Positions 17,149 to 27,255 of a stretch of 64,000 nt of DNA are shown here, piece after piece. Within the stretch, counting starts at the first letter, position 1; each line of letters starts with the position of its first letter. The translations under genes were made by a program, and so were the position numbers. Origin of the DNA: Oceanidesulfovibrio indonesiensis (lineage in GTDB: Bacteria; Desulfobacterota; Desulfovibrionia; Desulfovibrionales; Desulfovibrionaceae); contig NZ_QMIE01000008.1 of assembly GCF_007625075.1 (NCBI RefSeq), positions 1 through 64,000 on the forward strand. The letters are read 5' to 3'. The notes under the pieces are model-generated. The model worked only from the letters and a program-made list of their open reading frames with translations, did not search any database and was not told where the DNA came from.

Positions 17149-18971
17149 TGCGCGGCGGCGCGTATGGTCGTCTGTTGCACGTGGATCTCAGTTCGCGCAC
17201 AGCGCGGGTCGAGGAGCCGGACGCGTCGCTTTTCTGCAGGTTTCTCGGAGGCCGCGGCCTTGCCGGCGCGTTGCTGAGGCCGCATGTGTCCCGCTCATGG
17301 GATGATCCCGAACTCCCCCTGGCGATTCTTACCGGCGCGTTGTCCGGCACCGCTGCGCCCGGAAGCAATCGCGCCTGCATTGCGTCCAGGTCGCCGCTCA
17401 CGTCTACTTTTTTGGACAGCGCCGTCGGAGGTGGGCTCGCCTCGGCAATCAAGCATGCCGGATTGGATGGAATCGTCATTCGTGGAGCGTCGGAGAATCT
17501 TGTCGGCCTGCGCATTGTTGGCGGCGCCGTGGAATTTCTTGACGCGGCGCATCTGGCGGGCCGCTCTACCGCCGATGTTTATACGGACGTTTTGGGTGAT
17601 GCACCGGCCGATCCGCCGGCTTTCACCGCCATCGGTCCGGCCGGGGAGGCAGGTGTCGCCGTCGCGAACATTATTGTTGATCGCCATTTCCCGACTGGCC
17701 GCGGCCTGGGCGCGGTGATGGGTGCGAAGAAGCTCAAGTGGCTCGCTGTTCGCGGTACGGGAGCGGTTCCGGTGGTGGATGCCGCCGGCCTCGAAGCTGC
17801 GCGGGCAAAGATATTGCGGCTCACTGCGGCCTCGCCGTTTCTGCAAGGGCAGTTCGGCATTTCCAATTATGGCACGGCTGCGCTTTTCGACCTCGCCCAC
17901 AGCCGCCGGATGCTGCCCACGGACAATTTCCGGCGCACGTGGTTCGACCATCAGGGGGCATTGTCCGCTCCGGTACTGGTTCAGCGATACAAAGCGCAGA
18001 ACTCTGGATGCGCGGGCTGCCATATCCATTGCGCACGAATCGCCCAATCGGAGCTGGGCGGCGAGGTCGGCTGGCCATTGCCGGAGTTCGACGCGCTGTC
18101 ACACCTTAGCGCCTTGATCGGCAATGCTGATCCGGATCTTGCCGTACGTCTCAACCTGCGCTGTATCGCTTTGGGGCTGGACCCCCTATCCACCGGCGGG
18201 GTGCTTGCCACGCGGCGGGAAATCATGTCCGGCAATGACGCACCCGCCGAGTTGCTGAATTTGCTCGACGACATCGCGCACGGCAGGGGGGAGGGAGAGA
18301 TCCTGGGGCAGGGTGCGTACCGCTACGCCGACGCAATGGGCCGGCCAGAAGCCGCCATGACCGTGAAAGGCATGGAGTTGCCGGCGTTAGACCCGCGCGG
18401 GGCGTACGGTCTGGCGCTTGGCTATGCCGTGGCCACTCGCGGCGGCTGCTATCTGCGCGCGTTTCCCATAAGCCATGAAATACTGCGCAAGCCGGTAGCT
18501 ACGGACCGCTTCAGCTTTGCGGCCAAGGCGCGCATGATCAAGATTGCCGAGGACGTCATCGCGGCCGCGGATTCGCTGGGCGTGTGCACCTTCATGCTGC
18601 TGGCCGCCGGGCTGGAGGAATATGGAGCCGCAATGGCTGCCGTGACCGGCGAGCCTTGGGAGCAGGGCGACCTCATGCGCATCGGCGAACGCATCGTCTA
18701 TCAGGAGCGCTGCATGCTGCGCGAGGCTGGCTGCGGCCCGGAGTCGGACGACCTGCCGGCGCGGTTCTTCCACGAGGCGGGAAGTGAGACCGAGACGCAG
18801 ACGATACCTGCCCTCGACCGCGACGCCTTTTTAAAAGCGCGTGGCGCGTACTATTCGGTGCGCGGATTGGACGAAGCAGGCAACCCGTTGCCGGAAAAGG
18901 CTGAAGCGCTCGGTCTGGAGTGCCCGAAGGTCGGGCCTGTGTCTGAAAGATTGGACGACGCGAGACGGTGA
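17148..18971 (+). CDS. aor: Aldehyde ferredoxin oxidoreductase
   Basis: A 607-residue tungsten/molybdenum bis-pterin enzyme that oxidises aldehydes to acids with ferredoxin as acceptor. It has the AOR N-terminal domain (LHVDLSSRTARVEE, then FLGGRGLAG), the pterin-binding PTGRGLGAVMGAKKLKW near residue 183, and the [4Fe-4S] ligands CAGCHIHC near 288 with a distal Cys in DSLGVCTF near 483. No signal peptide is present, so it is cytoplasmic. It overlaps trmO upstream and the class II aldolase downstream (TGATG each), implying a shared substrate pathway. The aldehyde cannot be read from sequence. The pterin route (moaA, mobA) is encoded 10 kb away. Confidence 0.93.
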   Translation: MRGGAYGRLLHVDLSSRTARVEEPDASLFCRFLGGRGLAGALLRPHVSRSWDDPELPLAILTGALSGTAAPGSNRACIASRSPLTSTFLDSAVGGGLASAIKHAGLDGIVIRGASENLVGLRIVGGAVEFLDAAHLAGRSTADVYTDVLGDAPADPPAFTAIGPAGEAGVAVANIIVDRHFPTGRGLGAVMGAKKLKWLAVRGTGAVPVVDAAGLEAARAKILRLTAASPFLQGQFGISNYGTAALFDLAHSRRMLPTDNFRRTWFDHQGALSAPVLVQRYKAQNSGCAGCHIHCARIAQSELGGEVGWPLPEFDALSHLSALIGNADPDLAVRLNLRCIALGLDPLSTGGVLATRREIMSGNDAPAELLNLLDDIAHGRGEGEILGQGAYRYADAMGRPEAAMTVKGMELPALDPRGAYGLALGYAVATRGGCYLRAFPISHEILRKPVATDRFSFAAKARMIKIAEDVIAAADSLGVCTFMLLAAGLEEYGAAMAAVTGEPWEQGDLMRIGERIVYQERCMLREAGCGPESDDLPARFFHEAGSETETQTIPALDRDAFLKARGAYYSVRGLDEAGNPLPEKAEALGLECPKVGPVSERLDDARR

Positions 18972-20176
18972 TGAAGGCGCTCGTGGACAAGTTCGCCGGC
19001 AAGATCGCCGCGTCCGGCCTGGCGCCTGCGACGGGGGAGGGAGCACCTCTCGTTGCCGGTCTGGATGCCGGCGTGGTCTGGAGCCGTGATTCCGACCAGA
19101 TTCACGGTGTTGCGCCATTGTTCGAGGCGTTGCCCATCAACTCCCTGGCCTGGTGTCGTCCATCCGGCAGTTACGGACACGCCGTGAGACATCTCGCCGC
19201 CATGGCAGTGCGCAAGGGGGTAGGCAGCATCGCCCCGCAGGACAGCGAGACCCGGACTTTTCTCCATGACATACCGGTGGTCATGGCAGGCGATTCGGAG
19301 GCGCTCGCTTTGGCCTTGGGCCGGCGCAAGGGGGTCATCCTCCATGATCCACGGCGCGGGCCGGCGCTCGTTGCTACGGGTTCGGTGAGCCCGGAGCAAT
19401 GCTTCGTCACAGTCAGCTCCATGGCTTTCGCCTGTTTCGTGGCCTTTTTTGGACAGGCTCTTGAGCAGGTGCGGGCCGGGGGCATGGGAGCAGCTTTCCG
19501 CGCGGCATTCGACGCAGCTGTTGCTGCGTTGGCGCCCATGGAGCAAGCGTCCCCCGAACTCATGGCAGGGCCCTTCCATGACGAGCAAACCGTACGCCGC
19601 GCCATGGACCAGGCCGGCACAGCCCTGGTCCGCCGCGGCCTCGTGGACTCCTTCTTCGGCAACATCTCCTGCCGGCTCGGCAATACGTTGTTCATCAGCC
19701 AGACCGGTGCGCCTCTGGACGAACTGCCAGGACTCATCGACCCGGTGCCGCTGGACGGCTCCACCTGCGCCGGGCTTACAGCCTCCAGCGAGTGTTCGGC
19801 GCATACCGCGGCAATACTGGCCAGCGGCGCCCGGACTTTGCTGCATGGACACCCGCGATTCTCGGTGATCCTGTCTTTGTATTGCGAAGAGCGCGAAACA
19901 TGTTCCGAGGCTGGCCGCTGCCATGTCGCCTGCCGCGCACGGCGGGACGTCGGCGGCGCGCCCGTGGTGCCGGGCGAGGTAGGCACCGGCCCTACAGGGC
20001 TTTCCCGCACGCTGCCGCCGGCGCTTGCCGAATCCGGCGTGGCCGTTGCGCTGGGGCACGGCGTCTTCGCTCTGGGAGAACTGGATTTCCGCCAGGCCTT
20101 CGCCCGGCTCGAACATGTGGAGCGCACCGCACGGCAGGCGTATTTTGTGCAGATAGGGATGCAGGACGCAATCTAG
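18971..20176 (+). CDS. Class II aldolase/adducin-family protein with extra N-terminal domain
   Basis: In this 401-residue protein the C-terminal half (about 200-400) is a class II aldolase domain: ALVRRGLVDSFFGNIS, then SSECSAHTAAI with the catalytic Glu, LLHGHPRF with two zinc-binding His, and ALGHGVFALG with the third. The N-terminal 190 residues form a separate alpha/beta-looking region (GLDAGVVWSRDSDQ, IPVVMAGDSEALALALG) that I do not recognise. Family members cleave sugar phosphates such as fuculose-1-phosphate to DHAP and an aldehyde. Coupling to AOR by overlapping codons suggests the aldehyde product is oxidised in the next step; that is inference. Confidence 0.82.
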   Translation: MKALVDKFAGKIAASGLAPATGEGAPLVAGLDAGVVWSRDSDQIHGVAPLFEALPINSLAWCRPSGSYGHAVRHLAAMAVRKGVGSIAPQDSETRTFLHDIPVVMAGDSEALALALGRRKGVILHDPRRGPALVATGSVSPEQCFVTVSSMAFACFVAFFGQALEQVRAGGMGAAFRAAFDAAVAALAPMEQASPELMAGPFHDEQTVRRAMDQAGTALVRRGLVDSFFGNISCRLGNTLFISQTGAPLDELPGLIDPVPLDGSTCAGLTASSECSAHTAAILASGARTLLHGHPRFSVILSLYCEERETCSEAGRCHVACRARRDVGGAPVVPGEVGTGPTGLSRTLPPALAESGVAVALGHGVFALGELDFRQAFARLEHVERTARQAYFVQIGMQDAI

Positions 20177-20243
20177 CAGTTGCCCCCCATAACGTTTTCA
20201 ATGGCCTGCAAGCGGCCCTGCGGCCATGGCTGGAGGGTGTGTT

Positions 20244-21500
20244 CTATAATTTCGTCGTGGGGCACTCCCGGTTGTCCACCAGTGCGTTGCGTTGGTAAAC
20301 CCGCAGACCGAAATAGGGCAGGGCCGAGAGCAGGTGGTCGAAAATATCTGACTGGATTGCCTCGTATTCGGCCCAGGCCGTGGTTCTGGTGAAGCAATAT
20401 ATCTCCAGCGGCAGGCCGTGGTCGCCCTCGGGTTCCATCTGGCGGACCAGCAGCAGCATGCCGTCCGTGTGTACATTTGGATGGTTCTCAAGGTAGCTGC
20501 GCACGTAAGCGCGGAACACGCCGAGGTTGGTCTGACGGCGGCCGTTGAGCGGGTGCCCGTCTTCCGGGATGTGGGCGCGGCGGTTGGATTCCTCGATCTC
20601 AAGTTCCTTGTCCATGAGGTAGCGTGTCAGAAGGAAGATGTCCTGCCAGCGCAGGAGTTCCTCGGCCGTGGCGAAACGGACGCTCGTCATGTCAATGAGC
20701 AGGGAGCGCTTGATGCGCCGGCCTCCGGCCTCCTGCATCCCCCGCCAGTTGATGAAGGTGTTGTCCAGGAACTTGTGTGTGGGGATGGCGGTGATGGTCT
20801 TGTCGAAGTTCTGAACCTTGACCGTATGCAGGGCCATGTCCACTACGTCGCCGTTGGCGCCAAAGGAGTCCATCTGAATCCAGTCCCCTTTGCGCAACAG
20901 GTCGTTGGAGGCGATGGAGACGCTGGCGACCAGGGAGAGGAGGGTGTCCCGGAAGATGAGCAAGAGGATGGCGGAGAGCGCGCCAAGACCCGAGATGAGC
21001 GCCCAGGGCGAAGTCTCCACAAGAATGGAGAATATGATGACGGCGGCGAGGATGTAGATGAACATCTTCGCGAGCTGGGCGTAACCCTTGAGAGGTCGCC
21101 TGCGGGAGAGAGGTGATTCCTCGTATATCTGGATGGAGGTGTCGATGAACTTGGTGACCAGCGCCGCAATCTCGGCGAGCATCCAGATGTAGACGAGCTT
21201 GCGAAAGCCCATCTGGCCGTGGGGCAGCAGGGCCGATCCATACAGCAGCACAATGGCCGGCAGCAGTGCCGCCATGTTGCGCACGGCGCCGCGTTGGACG
21301 AAGTAGTTGTCCCAGCGGTTGCGCGTCTTGCCGGAAAAAGATCGGAGAATCCGTTCCAGGACGGGCTTGCCGATGTAATAGACGGCGACGGCCAGCAGAA
21401 TGATGCCCACGTACAGTGCGATTTCCTGGTACAACTCTCCTGTGGGGATGGCGTCTTTAATGTCCTGAAGCCAGGTTGGGATTTGGGCTGCTGTTTCCAT
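20244..21500 (-). CDS. MscS-family mechanosensitive channel, YbdG type
   Basis: A 418-residue membrane protein with about five hydrophobic segments in the first 200 residues, then the MscS pore helix and beta domain (GLGALSAILLLIFRDTLLSLVASVSIASNDLLRKGDWI). The cytoplasmic part carries HKFLDNTFINWRGMQEAGGRRIKRSL, typical of the miniconductance YbdG group, and length matches E. coli YbdG (415). It would release solutes under osmotic downshock. It is on the minus strand and ends 67 bases from the convergent aldolase gene; I see no clear terminator between them. Confidence 0.9.
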   Translation of the reverse strand: METAAQIPTWLQDIKDAIPTGELYQEIALYVGIILLAVAVYYIGKPVLERILRSFSGKTRNRWDNYFVQRGAVRNMAALLPAIVLLYGSALLPHGQMGFRKLVYIWMLAEIAALVTKFIDTSIQIYEESPLSRRRPLKGYAQLAKMFIYILAAVIIFSILVETSPWALISGLGALSAILLLIFRDTLLSLVASVSIASNDLLRKGDWIQMDSFGANGDVVDMALHTVKVQNFDKTITAIPTHKFLDNTFINWRGMQEAGGRRIKRSLLIDMTSVRFATAEELLRWQDIFLLTRYLMDKELEIEESNRRAHIPEDGHPLNGRRQTNLGVFRAYVRSYLENHPNVHTDGMLLLVRQMEPEGDHGLPLEIYCFTRTTAWAEYEAIQSDIFDHLLSALPYFGLRVYQRNALVDNRECPTTKL

Positions 21501-21581
21501 GAGTAAATGACGGGATGCAAATGCAGAAAAGATGCGGCGCAGGGGCTCGCTCGAAACCCCCGCGCCGGTTGTCAGCTATCG

Positions 21582-24500
21582 TCAGGTAATGTTCGAGGCG
21601 TCGGGCTGTTTTGCCGGAGATGCATCCGGCGAGTGATCTATGGACCCCTGGTCTTTATTTAACCTCGCATCCGGACGGTTTCCGCGCAACCGCTCGATGA
21701 CGGTGTAGAGGGTGGGGATGAAGAACGTGCCCAGCACGGTGGCGAAGAGCATGCCGGCGAACACCGAGGTGCCCAGCGAATGGCGGCTGGCGGCGCCGGC
21801 GCCGCTGGCCAGCACCAGGGGCAGCACGCCCAGGATGAAGGCGAAGGACGTCATGAGGATGGGCCGGAAACGCAGGTGAGCAGCCTCCACAGCTGCTTCG
21901 CGAACGGTGAGCCCCTGCTCGCGCCGCATCAGGGCGAATTCCACGATGAGGATGGCGTTTTTGGCCGCCAGGCCGATGAGCATGACCAGTCCGATCTGGG
22001 CGTAGACGTTGTTGTCCAGTCCGCGCAGCAGCTGGCCGAACATGGCGCCGAAAATGGCCACGGGCACGCAAAGGATGACGGCCCACGGCACGAGCCAGGA
22101 TTCGTAGAGCGCGCAGAGGAAGAGCACCACCATGAGCACGGCCAGGCCGAATGCGACCACTGCCTGACCGCCCTGTTCGATTTCCTGGAAGCTCATGCCG
22201 GACCATGAGTATCCGTATCCCTGGGGCAGGCTCTGCGCGGCGACCTCCTCAAGCGCGTCCAGGGCCTGGCCTGAACTGTAGCCAGGCGCAGGACCGCCGC
22301 TGATCTCCACGGTCTGGTAGAGGTTGAAGTGCTGCACGTACTCGGGCCCGGTGATGGATGCTGTTTTGGTGAGCGTGGACAGCGGAACCATCTGCCCGTC
22401 TTTGGCGCGCACGTAGAAGCTGCCGATCTGGTCCACGCGGCGGCGATATTCGGGCTCTGCCTGGAGCATGACGCGGTATGTCCGGCCGAACTTGTTGAAG
22501 TCGTTGACGTAGTACCCACCGAGGAAAGACTGCAAGGCAACGAAGACGTCCTGGACCGGCACGCCCAGGGTCTTGGCCTTTTCGCGGTCAACCTCCACCC
22601 TGATCTGGGGCACGTCCGCGTTGAACGTGCTGAAGACTGCGCCGATCTCCGGCCGCTTGCGCGCTTCGGCCATGAACTTCTGCGCCGTGCCGGCAAGTTC
22701 TTTAGTGGTAATACCGGTGCGGTCCTGGAGTTCGAAGGTGAATCCGCCGGCGTTGCCCATGCCGCGGATGGGCGGCGGATTGAAGATCGAGACCATGGCC
22801 TCGTTGTAGTTGCTGAAAGCACGGTGCGCGGCCAGCATGATGCTGTCGATGGACAGGGACCTGGCTTGCCGCTGGTCCCAGGGGTCCAGGACTACAATAA
22901 TGCTGGCGGCGTATGAGCTGAGCGAGCCGTTGAGCAGGTTCATGCCGCCCAGGGCGATGATGTCGGCGACGCCGTCGAGCTGTTCGATCGTCTCCTCCAC
23001 GTGGTGCATGACTTCATCGGTCCGTTGCAGGGAGGCTGCCGGCGGCAACATGATGGTGCCCATGAATGCGCCCTGGTCTTCATCCGGTACGAAGCCGGTG
23101 GGCAGATGTTCGATGAGTCCCAGGGAGCCGACAATGAGCGCGGCGAGTACGCCCATGGTGAGCAGGGCGTAGCGCAGAGCGCCGCGCACGCCAGCGAGGT
23201 AGCCGCGGGTCACGAAATCGAATGCGCGGTTGAACTTGCCGAAAAACCAGCCGAGCGGGCCGCCGGCCTTGTAGTGGGGCTTGAGCAGCAGCGCGCACAG
23301 GGCGGGCGAGAGGGTAAGGGCGTTAATCGTGGAGATTGCCACGGAAACGGCCAGTGTCAGGGCGAACTGCTGATAGAGCCGACCCGAGATGCCGCCCATG
23401 AAGGCCACAGGCACGAACACTGCGATAAGCACAAGGCTGGTGCCCACGATGGCTCCGGACACCTCGTCCATGGCCTTGATCGTTGCGTCCTTGGGGGAGA
23501 GCCCTTCTTCGTCCATTATTCGCTGCACTGCTTCCACGACCACGATGGCGTCGTCCACCACGATGCCGATGGCGAGCACAATGCCGAACAGCGACAGGGT
23601 GTTGATGGAAAAGTCCAACAGGGAGAAAAAGGCGAATGTGCCCACAAGAGAGACAGGTATCGTGAGCATGGGGATGAGTGTGGCGCGCCAGTTCTGCAGA
23701 AAGACGAAGACCACCAGCAAAACGAGCAGCAGCGCCTCGAACAGGGTCTCCATGACCTCGTTGATGGAGGCGTCGACGAAGAGCGTTGTGTCGTACGGAA
23801 TGGTGTACGCAATGCCGGCGGGGAACTGCCCGGCGAGCGTGTCCATGGTGGAGCGCACCTGTGCGATGGTCTCCAGGGCGTTCGCCCCTGGCAGCTGGTA
23901 GATGAGGATGGAACTCGTATCCGTGCCGTTGAGCCGGCTGAAGTTGTTGTACGCCAGGGAGCCCAGCTCGGCAGAGCCCACATCCTTGATGCGAACCATG
24001 GAACCGTCCGGATTGGCTCGCAGCACGATGTTCAGGAATTCCTCGGCGTCGGTGAGCCGGCCCTTGACCTGCACGGAGTACTGGAATTCCTGGCCTTTCG
24101 GTACAGGCGGCAGACCGATCTGGCCAGCGGGCGCCTGCACGTTCTGCTCGTTGATGGCCGCGGCGACGTCATTCACCGTCAGGCCAAGCTCGGCCATCTT
24201 GCCGGGGTCCAGCCAGATACGCATGGAGTAGTCAGCAGCGCCAAAAACCTGCACGCTGCCAACACCCTTGATGCGAGCGAGGGCGTCGGCGATGTTGATG
24301 CTGGCGTAATTGGTCAGGAACAGGCCGTCGTACTCGCCCCCCGGCGAGGTGAGCGAGACCACGGCGAGCATGTCGGGCGACTGCTTTTTGACCGTGACGC
24401 CGGATCTGGTGACGTCCTCGGGCAACTGCGGCGTGGCTAGAGAGAGTCGGTTCTGCACGTCCACCGTGGCCAGGTCCAGGTCCCGGCCGATGTCGAAGGT

Positions 24501-24776
24501 CACGGTCAGACTCATGGAGCCGTCGTTGGCGCTGATGGAGGACATGTACAGCATGTCCTCGGCTCCGTTGATCTGCTGTTCGATGGGCGTGGCCACAGTG
24601 TCCGCCACGACCTCGGCGTTGGCGCCCGTGTACGTGGCCGAGACGGAGACGGTGGGCGGGCTGATCTCCGGGTACTGGGCAATGGGCAGCGTGAAGATGG
24701 AAATGGCGCCGACAAGGGTGAAGACAATGGCCACCACGGCCGCGAATATGGGGCGGTGGATGAAGAAGCGGATCAT
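21582..24776 (-). CDS. RND efflux transporter, inner-membrane pump (HAE1/AcrB type)
   Basis: A 1064-residue proton-driven multidrug pump in the inner membrane. It begins IRFFIHRPIFAAVVAIV, has the usual twelve membrane segments in two sets around two large periplasmic loops, the proton-relay Asp pair in GIVVDDAIVVVEAVQRIMDEEG near residue 407, and GLAAKNAILIVEFA near 945. Length and motifs match AcrB/MexB. The adaptor gene starts upstream and ends 24 bases before it, so the two form an operon. No TolC-type channel gene or local repressor gene is present; the outer-membrane partner must be elsewhere. Confidence 0.95.
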   Translation of the reverse strand: MIRFFIHRPIFAAVVAIVFTLVGAISIFTLPIAQYPEISPPTVSVSATYTGANAEVVADTVATPIEQQINGAEDMLYMSSISANDGSMSLTVTFDIGRDLDLATVDVQNRLSLATPQLPEDVTRSGVTVKKQSPDMLAVVSLTSPGGEYDGLFLTNYASINIADALARIKGVGSVQVFGAADYSMRIWLDPGKMAELGLTVNDVAAAINEQNVQAPAGQIGLPPVPKGQEFQYSVQVKGRLTDAEEFLNIVLRANPDGSMVRIKDVGSAELGSLAYNNFSRLNGTDTSSILIYQLPGANALETIAQVRSTMDTLAGQFPAGIAYTIPYDTTLFVDASINEVMETLFEALLLVLLVVFVFLQNWRATLIPMLTIPVSLVGTFAFFSLLDFSINTLSLFGIVLAIGIVVDDAIVVVEAVQRIMDEEGLSPKDATIKAMDEVSGAIVGTSLVLIAVFVPVAFMGGISGRLYQQFALTLAVSVAISTINALTLSPALCALLLKPHYKAGGPLGWFFGKFNRAFDFVTRGYLAGVRGALRYALLTMGVLAALIVGSLGLIEHLPTGFVPDEDQGAFMGTIMLPPAASLQRTDEVMHHVEETIEQLDGVADIIALGGMNLLNGSLSSYAASIIVVLDPWDQRQARSLSIDSIMLAAHRAFSNYNEAMVSIFNPPPIRGMGNAGGFTFELQDRTGITTKELAGTAQKFMAEARKRPEIGAVFSTFNADVPQIRVEVDREKAKTLGVPVQDVFVALQSFLGGYYVNDFNKFGRTYRVMLQAEPEYRRRVDQIGSFYVRAKDGQMVPLSTLTKTASITGPEYVQHFNLYQTVEISGGPAPGYSSGQALDALEEVAAQSLPQGYGYSWSGMSFQEIEQGGQAVVAFGLAVLMVVLFLCALYESWLVPWAVILCVPVAIFGAMFGQLLRGLDNNVYAQIGLVMLIGLAAKNAILIVEFALMRREQGLTVREAAVEAAHLRFRPILMTSFAFILGVLPLVLASGAGAASRHSLGTSVFAGMLFATVLGTFFIPTLYTVIERLRGNRPDARLNKDQGSIDHSPDASPAKQPDASNIT

Positions 24777-24800
24777 GCGTTCCCCTCCCGGGAAGGCGCG

Positions 24801-26054
24801 TTAGTTCGTCGCATTGGACTCGACGTCTGTCCCGGTGGCATTGCCCTGGGCCGGAGCGGAAGCGTCATTCTCCGTCGGGTCAGCTGCCTCGTGTTGTTCT
24901 TCCTGGAACGAGACGATCTGAGGATCGACGGTCATGCCCGGCCGGAACTTCTGCAGTCCCTCCACGAGGACGACGTCGCCCGAGTCGAGCCCGCTTTCCA
25001 CACGGAAGAACTGATCCACCTGGCTGCCCAGTCGGACCGTTCTGGAGGCAAGGGTTCCGTTGTCCTGAGCCACGAGCACCTGTTTGATGCCCTGGACGTC
25101 GTACACGGCGCGTTGCGGTACGAGCAGAGAGTCGCCGCCTCCGCGGACTGTAACGCGCACCCGGCCGAACAGCCCCGGGCGTAGGACGCCATCCGGATTG
25201 GGGAACACCGTGCGCACCCCGAGAGTGCCGGTCTGCTGATTGATGGACGGGTCCACGTAATCCACGGTGCCGTTGTGGGGATAGACGTCCCCGGTGCCAA
25301 GTACGAGCTGATACGAGGGGGGAACCATGTCGTCAGAAAATTTTGCTTTGGTGAGATGGAGATACTCCTGTTCGCTGATGGAGAAGTTCACGTACATGGG
25401 GTCGATGGAGGTCATCTCGGCCAGCAGGGTATTCTCGCCCTGGCCCACCAGGCTGCCCACCTCCACCTTGGCGCGGCTGATACGGCCGGTAATAGGCGCG
25501 GTGACCTTGGTGTATCCCAGGTTCAATTCAGCCTGCATCACTGCGGCCCTGTTGCTCGTCACAGTGGCTTCGAGTTCTTTGGCATGGGTCTCGCGCGTAT
25601 CGTACTCGGACTGACTCACGGCGCCCTGGTCCACGAGTTCCTTGAACCGCTCCTGATCTTTGCGGGCTTTTTCGAGGGAAGCGAGATTCCGTTCCAGCTC
25701 AGCCCTGGCTTCGTTGAGCGTCTGTTCGTACTGGCTGGGATCAATGGTGAAGAGCAGATCGTCCTTCTGCACGGTGGAGCCTTCTACATAGTGACGTTCC
25801 TGCAGAAATCCGGCGACGCGCGCCCTGACATCCACCTGTTCCTTGGCCTGGGTCTCGGCCACGTACTCGGCGGTCATGGGGACATCGGCAGCCTGGACCT
25901 TCACCGCTTTCACCTGGGGCGGCGGCGCGGCCGGCTGGGTGGCGCTTTGTTCCCTGGAATCAGTGTCGTCGCCCCCGCAGGACACGCAGGCGAACAACAG
26001 GCAGGCACAGACGAAAAACACAAGGCGGTGCGGCGAGGATGCGGTGGAGGGCAT
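24801..26054 (-). CDS. RND efflux periplasmic adaptor, lipoprotein (AcrA type)
   Basis: A 417-residue membrane-fusion protein. The N-terminus is a lipoprotein signal (hydrophobic LVFFVCACLLFAC followed by VSCGGDD), so it should be anchored by a lipidated Cys. A first lipoyl half precedes a coiled-coil hairpin (about residues 100-170) and the second lipoyl half (LGYTKVTAPITGRISRAKVEVGSLVG), followed by beta-barrel and membrane-proximal domains. It bridges the pump encoded just downstream to an outer-membrane channel. The stretch 26055-26172 before it has no regulator gene. Confidence 0.93.
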   Translation of the reverse strand: MPSTASSPHRLVFFVCACLLFACVSCGGDDTDSREQSATQPAAPPPQVKAVKVQAADVPMTAEYVAETQAKEQVDVRARVAGFLQERHYVEGSTVQKDDLLFTIDPSQYEQTLNEARAELERNLASLEKARKDQERFKELVDQGAVSQSEYDTRETHAKELEATVTSNRAAVMQAELNLGYTKVTAPITGRISRAKVEVGSLVGQGENTLLAEMTSIDPMYVNFSISEQEYLHLTKAKFSDDMVPPSYQLVLGTGDVYPHNGTVDYVDPSINQQTGTLGVRTVFPNPDGVLRPGLFGRVRVTVRGGGDSLLVPQRAVYDVQGIKQVLVAQDNGTLASRTVRLGSQVDQFFRVESGLDSGDVVLVEGLQKFRPGMTVDPQIVSFQEEQHEAADPTENDASAPAQGNATGTDVESNATN

Positions 26055-26172
26055 CGTCTACTCCGGGTTTGCTGTTCACGGACAAGACGAACGTATTTTG
26101 TGTTGGCGAACTATTCCCTAGCCGGCCCAAAAAGACAAGGCGGGTTTCGGTTATGAGAGAAAAGCCAACCCC

Positions 26173-27234
26173 CTAAAGCGAGGGGAGGTCGGCCACACCG
26201 CGATCCTTCGCCATGGCCCGGAGGGTGGCGACCACTCCGGGATCGACAGGCACGCCGTGCTCGCGGTTCCGTGCGGCGGTGCGCGCGGCGCGCTCGCCGG
26301 GAATGAGGATTTCGGCCACGCCGTCGCGGCGCGCGCCGCTTTTGATGCGTTCGATGAGCGAATCGATGCGGCTGGTAAACTCGGCCGGTTCCATGAACGC
26401 GGCGATATCCATGGCGTGGAAGAAGTGGCCCACGTCCTGAGGTCGTTCAGGGCCGGCGTACATGGACGCGATGTCCGCGGAGACGGAAGCGCCGGACAGC
26501 ACGCCGGAGAACAGCTCCACCATGAGCGCCAGGGCGTAGCCCTTGTGGCCGGCCATGGTCAGCACCGTGCCCAGCAGGGCGGCGCCGGCGTCCGTGGTGG
26601 GCCGGCCATCGGCGTCAAGAGCCCAGCCCTCCGGAATAGGTTCGCCCCTGCGGTTGGCGGCGATGATGTTGCCGCGGGCCACGACGGACGTGGCGAGATC
26701 GATGGCCACGGGCCAGCCCAGGCCGGTGGGGAAGGACGCGGCGATGGGATTGGTGCCGAACATGGGCTCTGCCCCGCCCGTGGGGGCCATGGAAGGCTCG
26801 CAGTTCGTGGTCGCAAAGAGGATCATCCCCCGGGCCGCGGCGCGGTTGCAGTACCAGGCCAGGGAGCCGCAATGCTGGGAGCCGCGCACCACTGCGGCGG
26901 CCGTGCCGTTTTCGCGCGCCATGTCCAGCAGCGCATCGAGAGTCTTGCCCGCCTGCACCTGGCCGATGCCCCCGGCTGCGTCCGCCAGAAGCACGCCGGC
27001 ACGGGTTCGTTCAAGGAGGAGCTCGGCCTGCGGGTCTACAAGGCCTTTGTCGATGCGTGCCAGATACACCGGCAAGCGGGATACGCCGTGGGTGGAGCGG
27101 CCATGGAGGTCCGCGTCCACGAGAACCTCGGCCAGCAGGGCGGCGTCGGCCTGTGGGACCGAATATGCATGGGTCAGATCGGCGCACAGCCTCTGCAAAG
27201 CGGCAACGTCGTATCGCGGTGTCTGTTCGTGCAT
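26173..27234 (-). CDS. Malate/L-lactate dehydrogenase family oxidoreductase (Ldh2)
   Basis: A 353-residue NAD(P)-dependent dehydrogenase of the Ldh2/MDH2/YlbC family, distinct from the classical Rossmann enzymes. Family motifs: LVDADLHGRSTHGVSRLPVYL near residue 37, VRGSQHCGSLAWY near 120 with the catalytic His, GTNPIAASFPTG near 165, and GHKGYALALMVELFSGVLSG near 231. Substrates in the family include malate, lactate, ureidoglycolate, sulfolactate and piperideine-2-carboxylate, so the true one is unknown. It precedes the rhodanese gene boundary by 21 bases on the same strand. Confidence 0.88.
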   Translation of the reverse strand: MHEQTPRYDVAALQRLCADLTHAYSVPQADAALLAEVLVDADLHGRSTHGVSRLPVYLARIDKGLVDPQAELLLERTRAGVLLADAAGGIGQVQAGKTLDALLDMARENGTAAAVVRGSQHCGSLAWYCNRAAARGMILFATTNCEPSMAPTGGAEPMFGTNPIAASFPTGLGWPVAIDLATSVVARGNIIAANRRGEPIPEGWALDADGRPTTDAGAALLGTVLTMAGHKGYALALMVELFSGVLSGASVSADIASMYAGPERPQDVGHFFHAMDIAAFMEPAEFTSRIDSLIERIKSGARRDGVAEILIPGERAARTAARNREHGVPVDPGVVATLRAMAKDRGVADLPSL

Positions 27235-27255
27235 GGTTTTCCGCCGTGTCGGGGG

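Noticed and set aside
23001-24440. 479-codon plus-strand frame opposite the RND pump
   Set aside because: Antisense shadow of acrB-type gene, with histidine/glycine-rich translation and no family motif.
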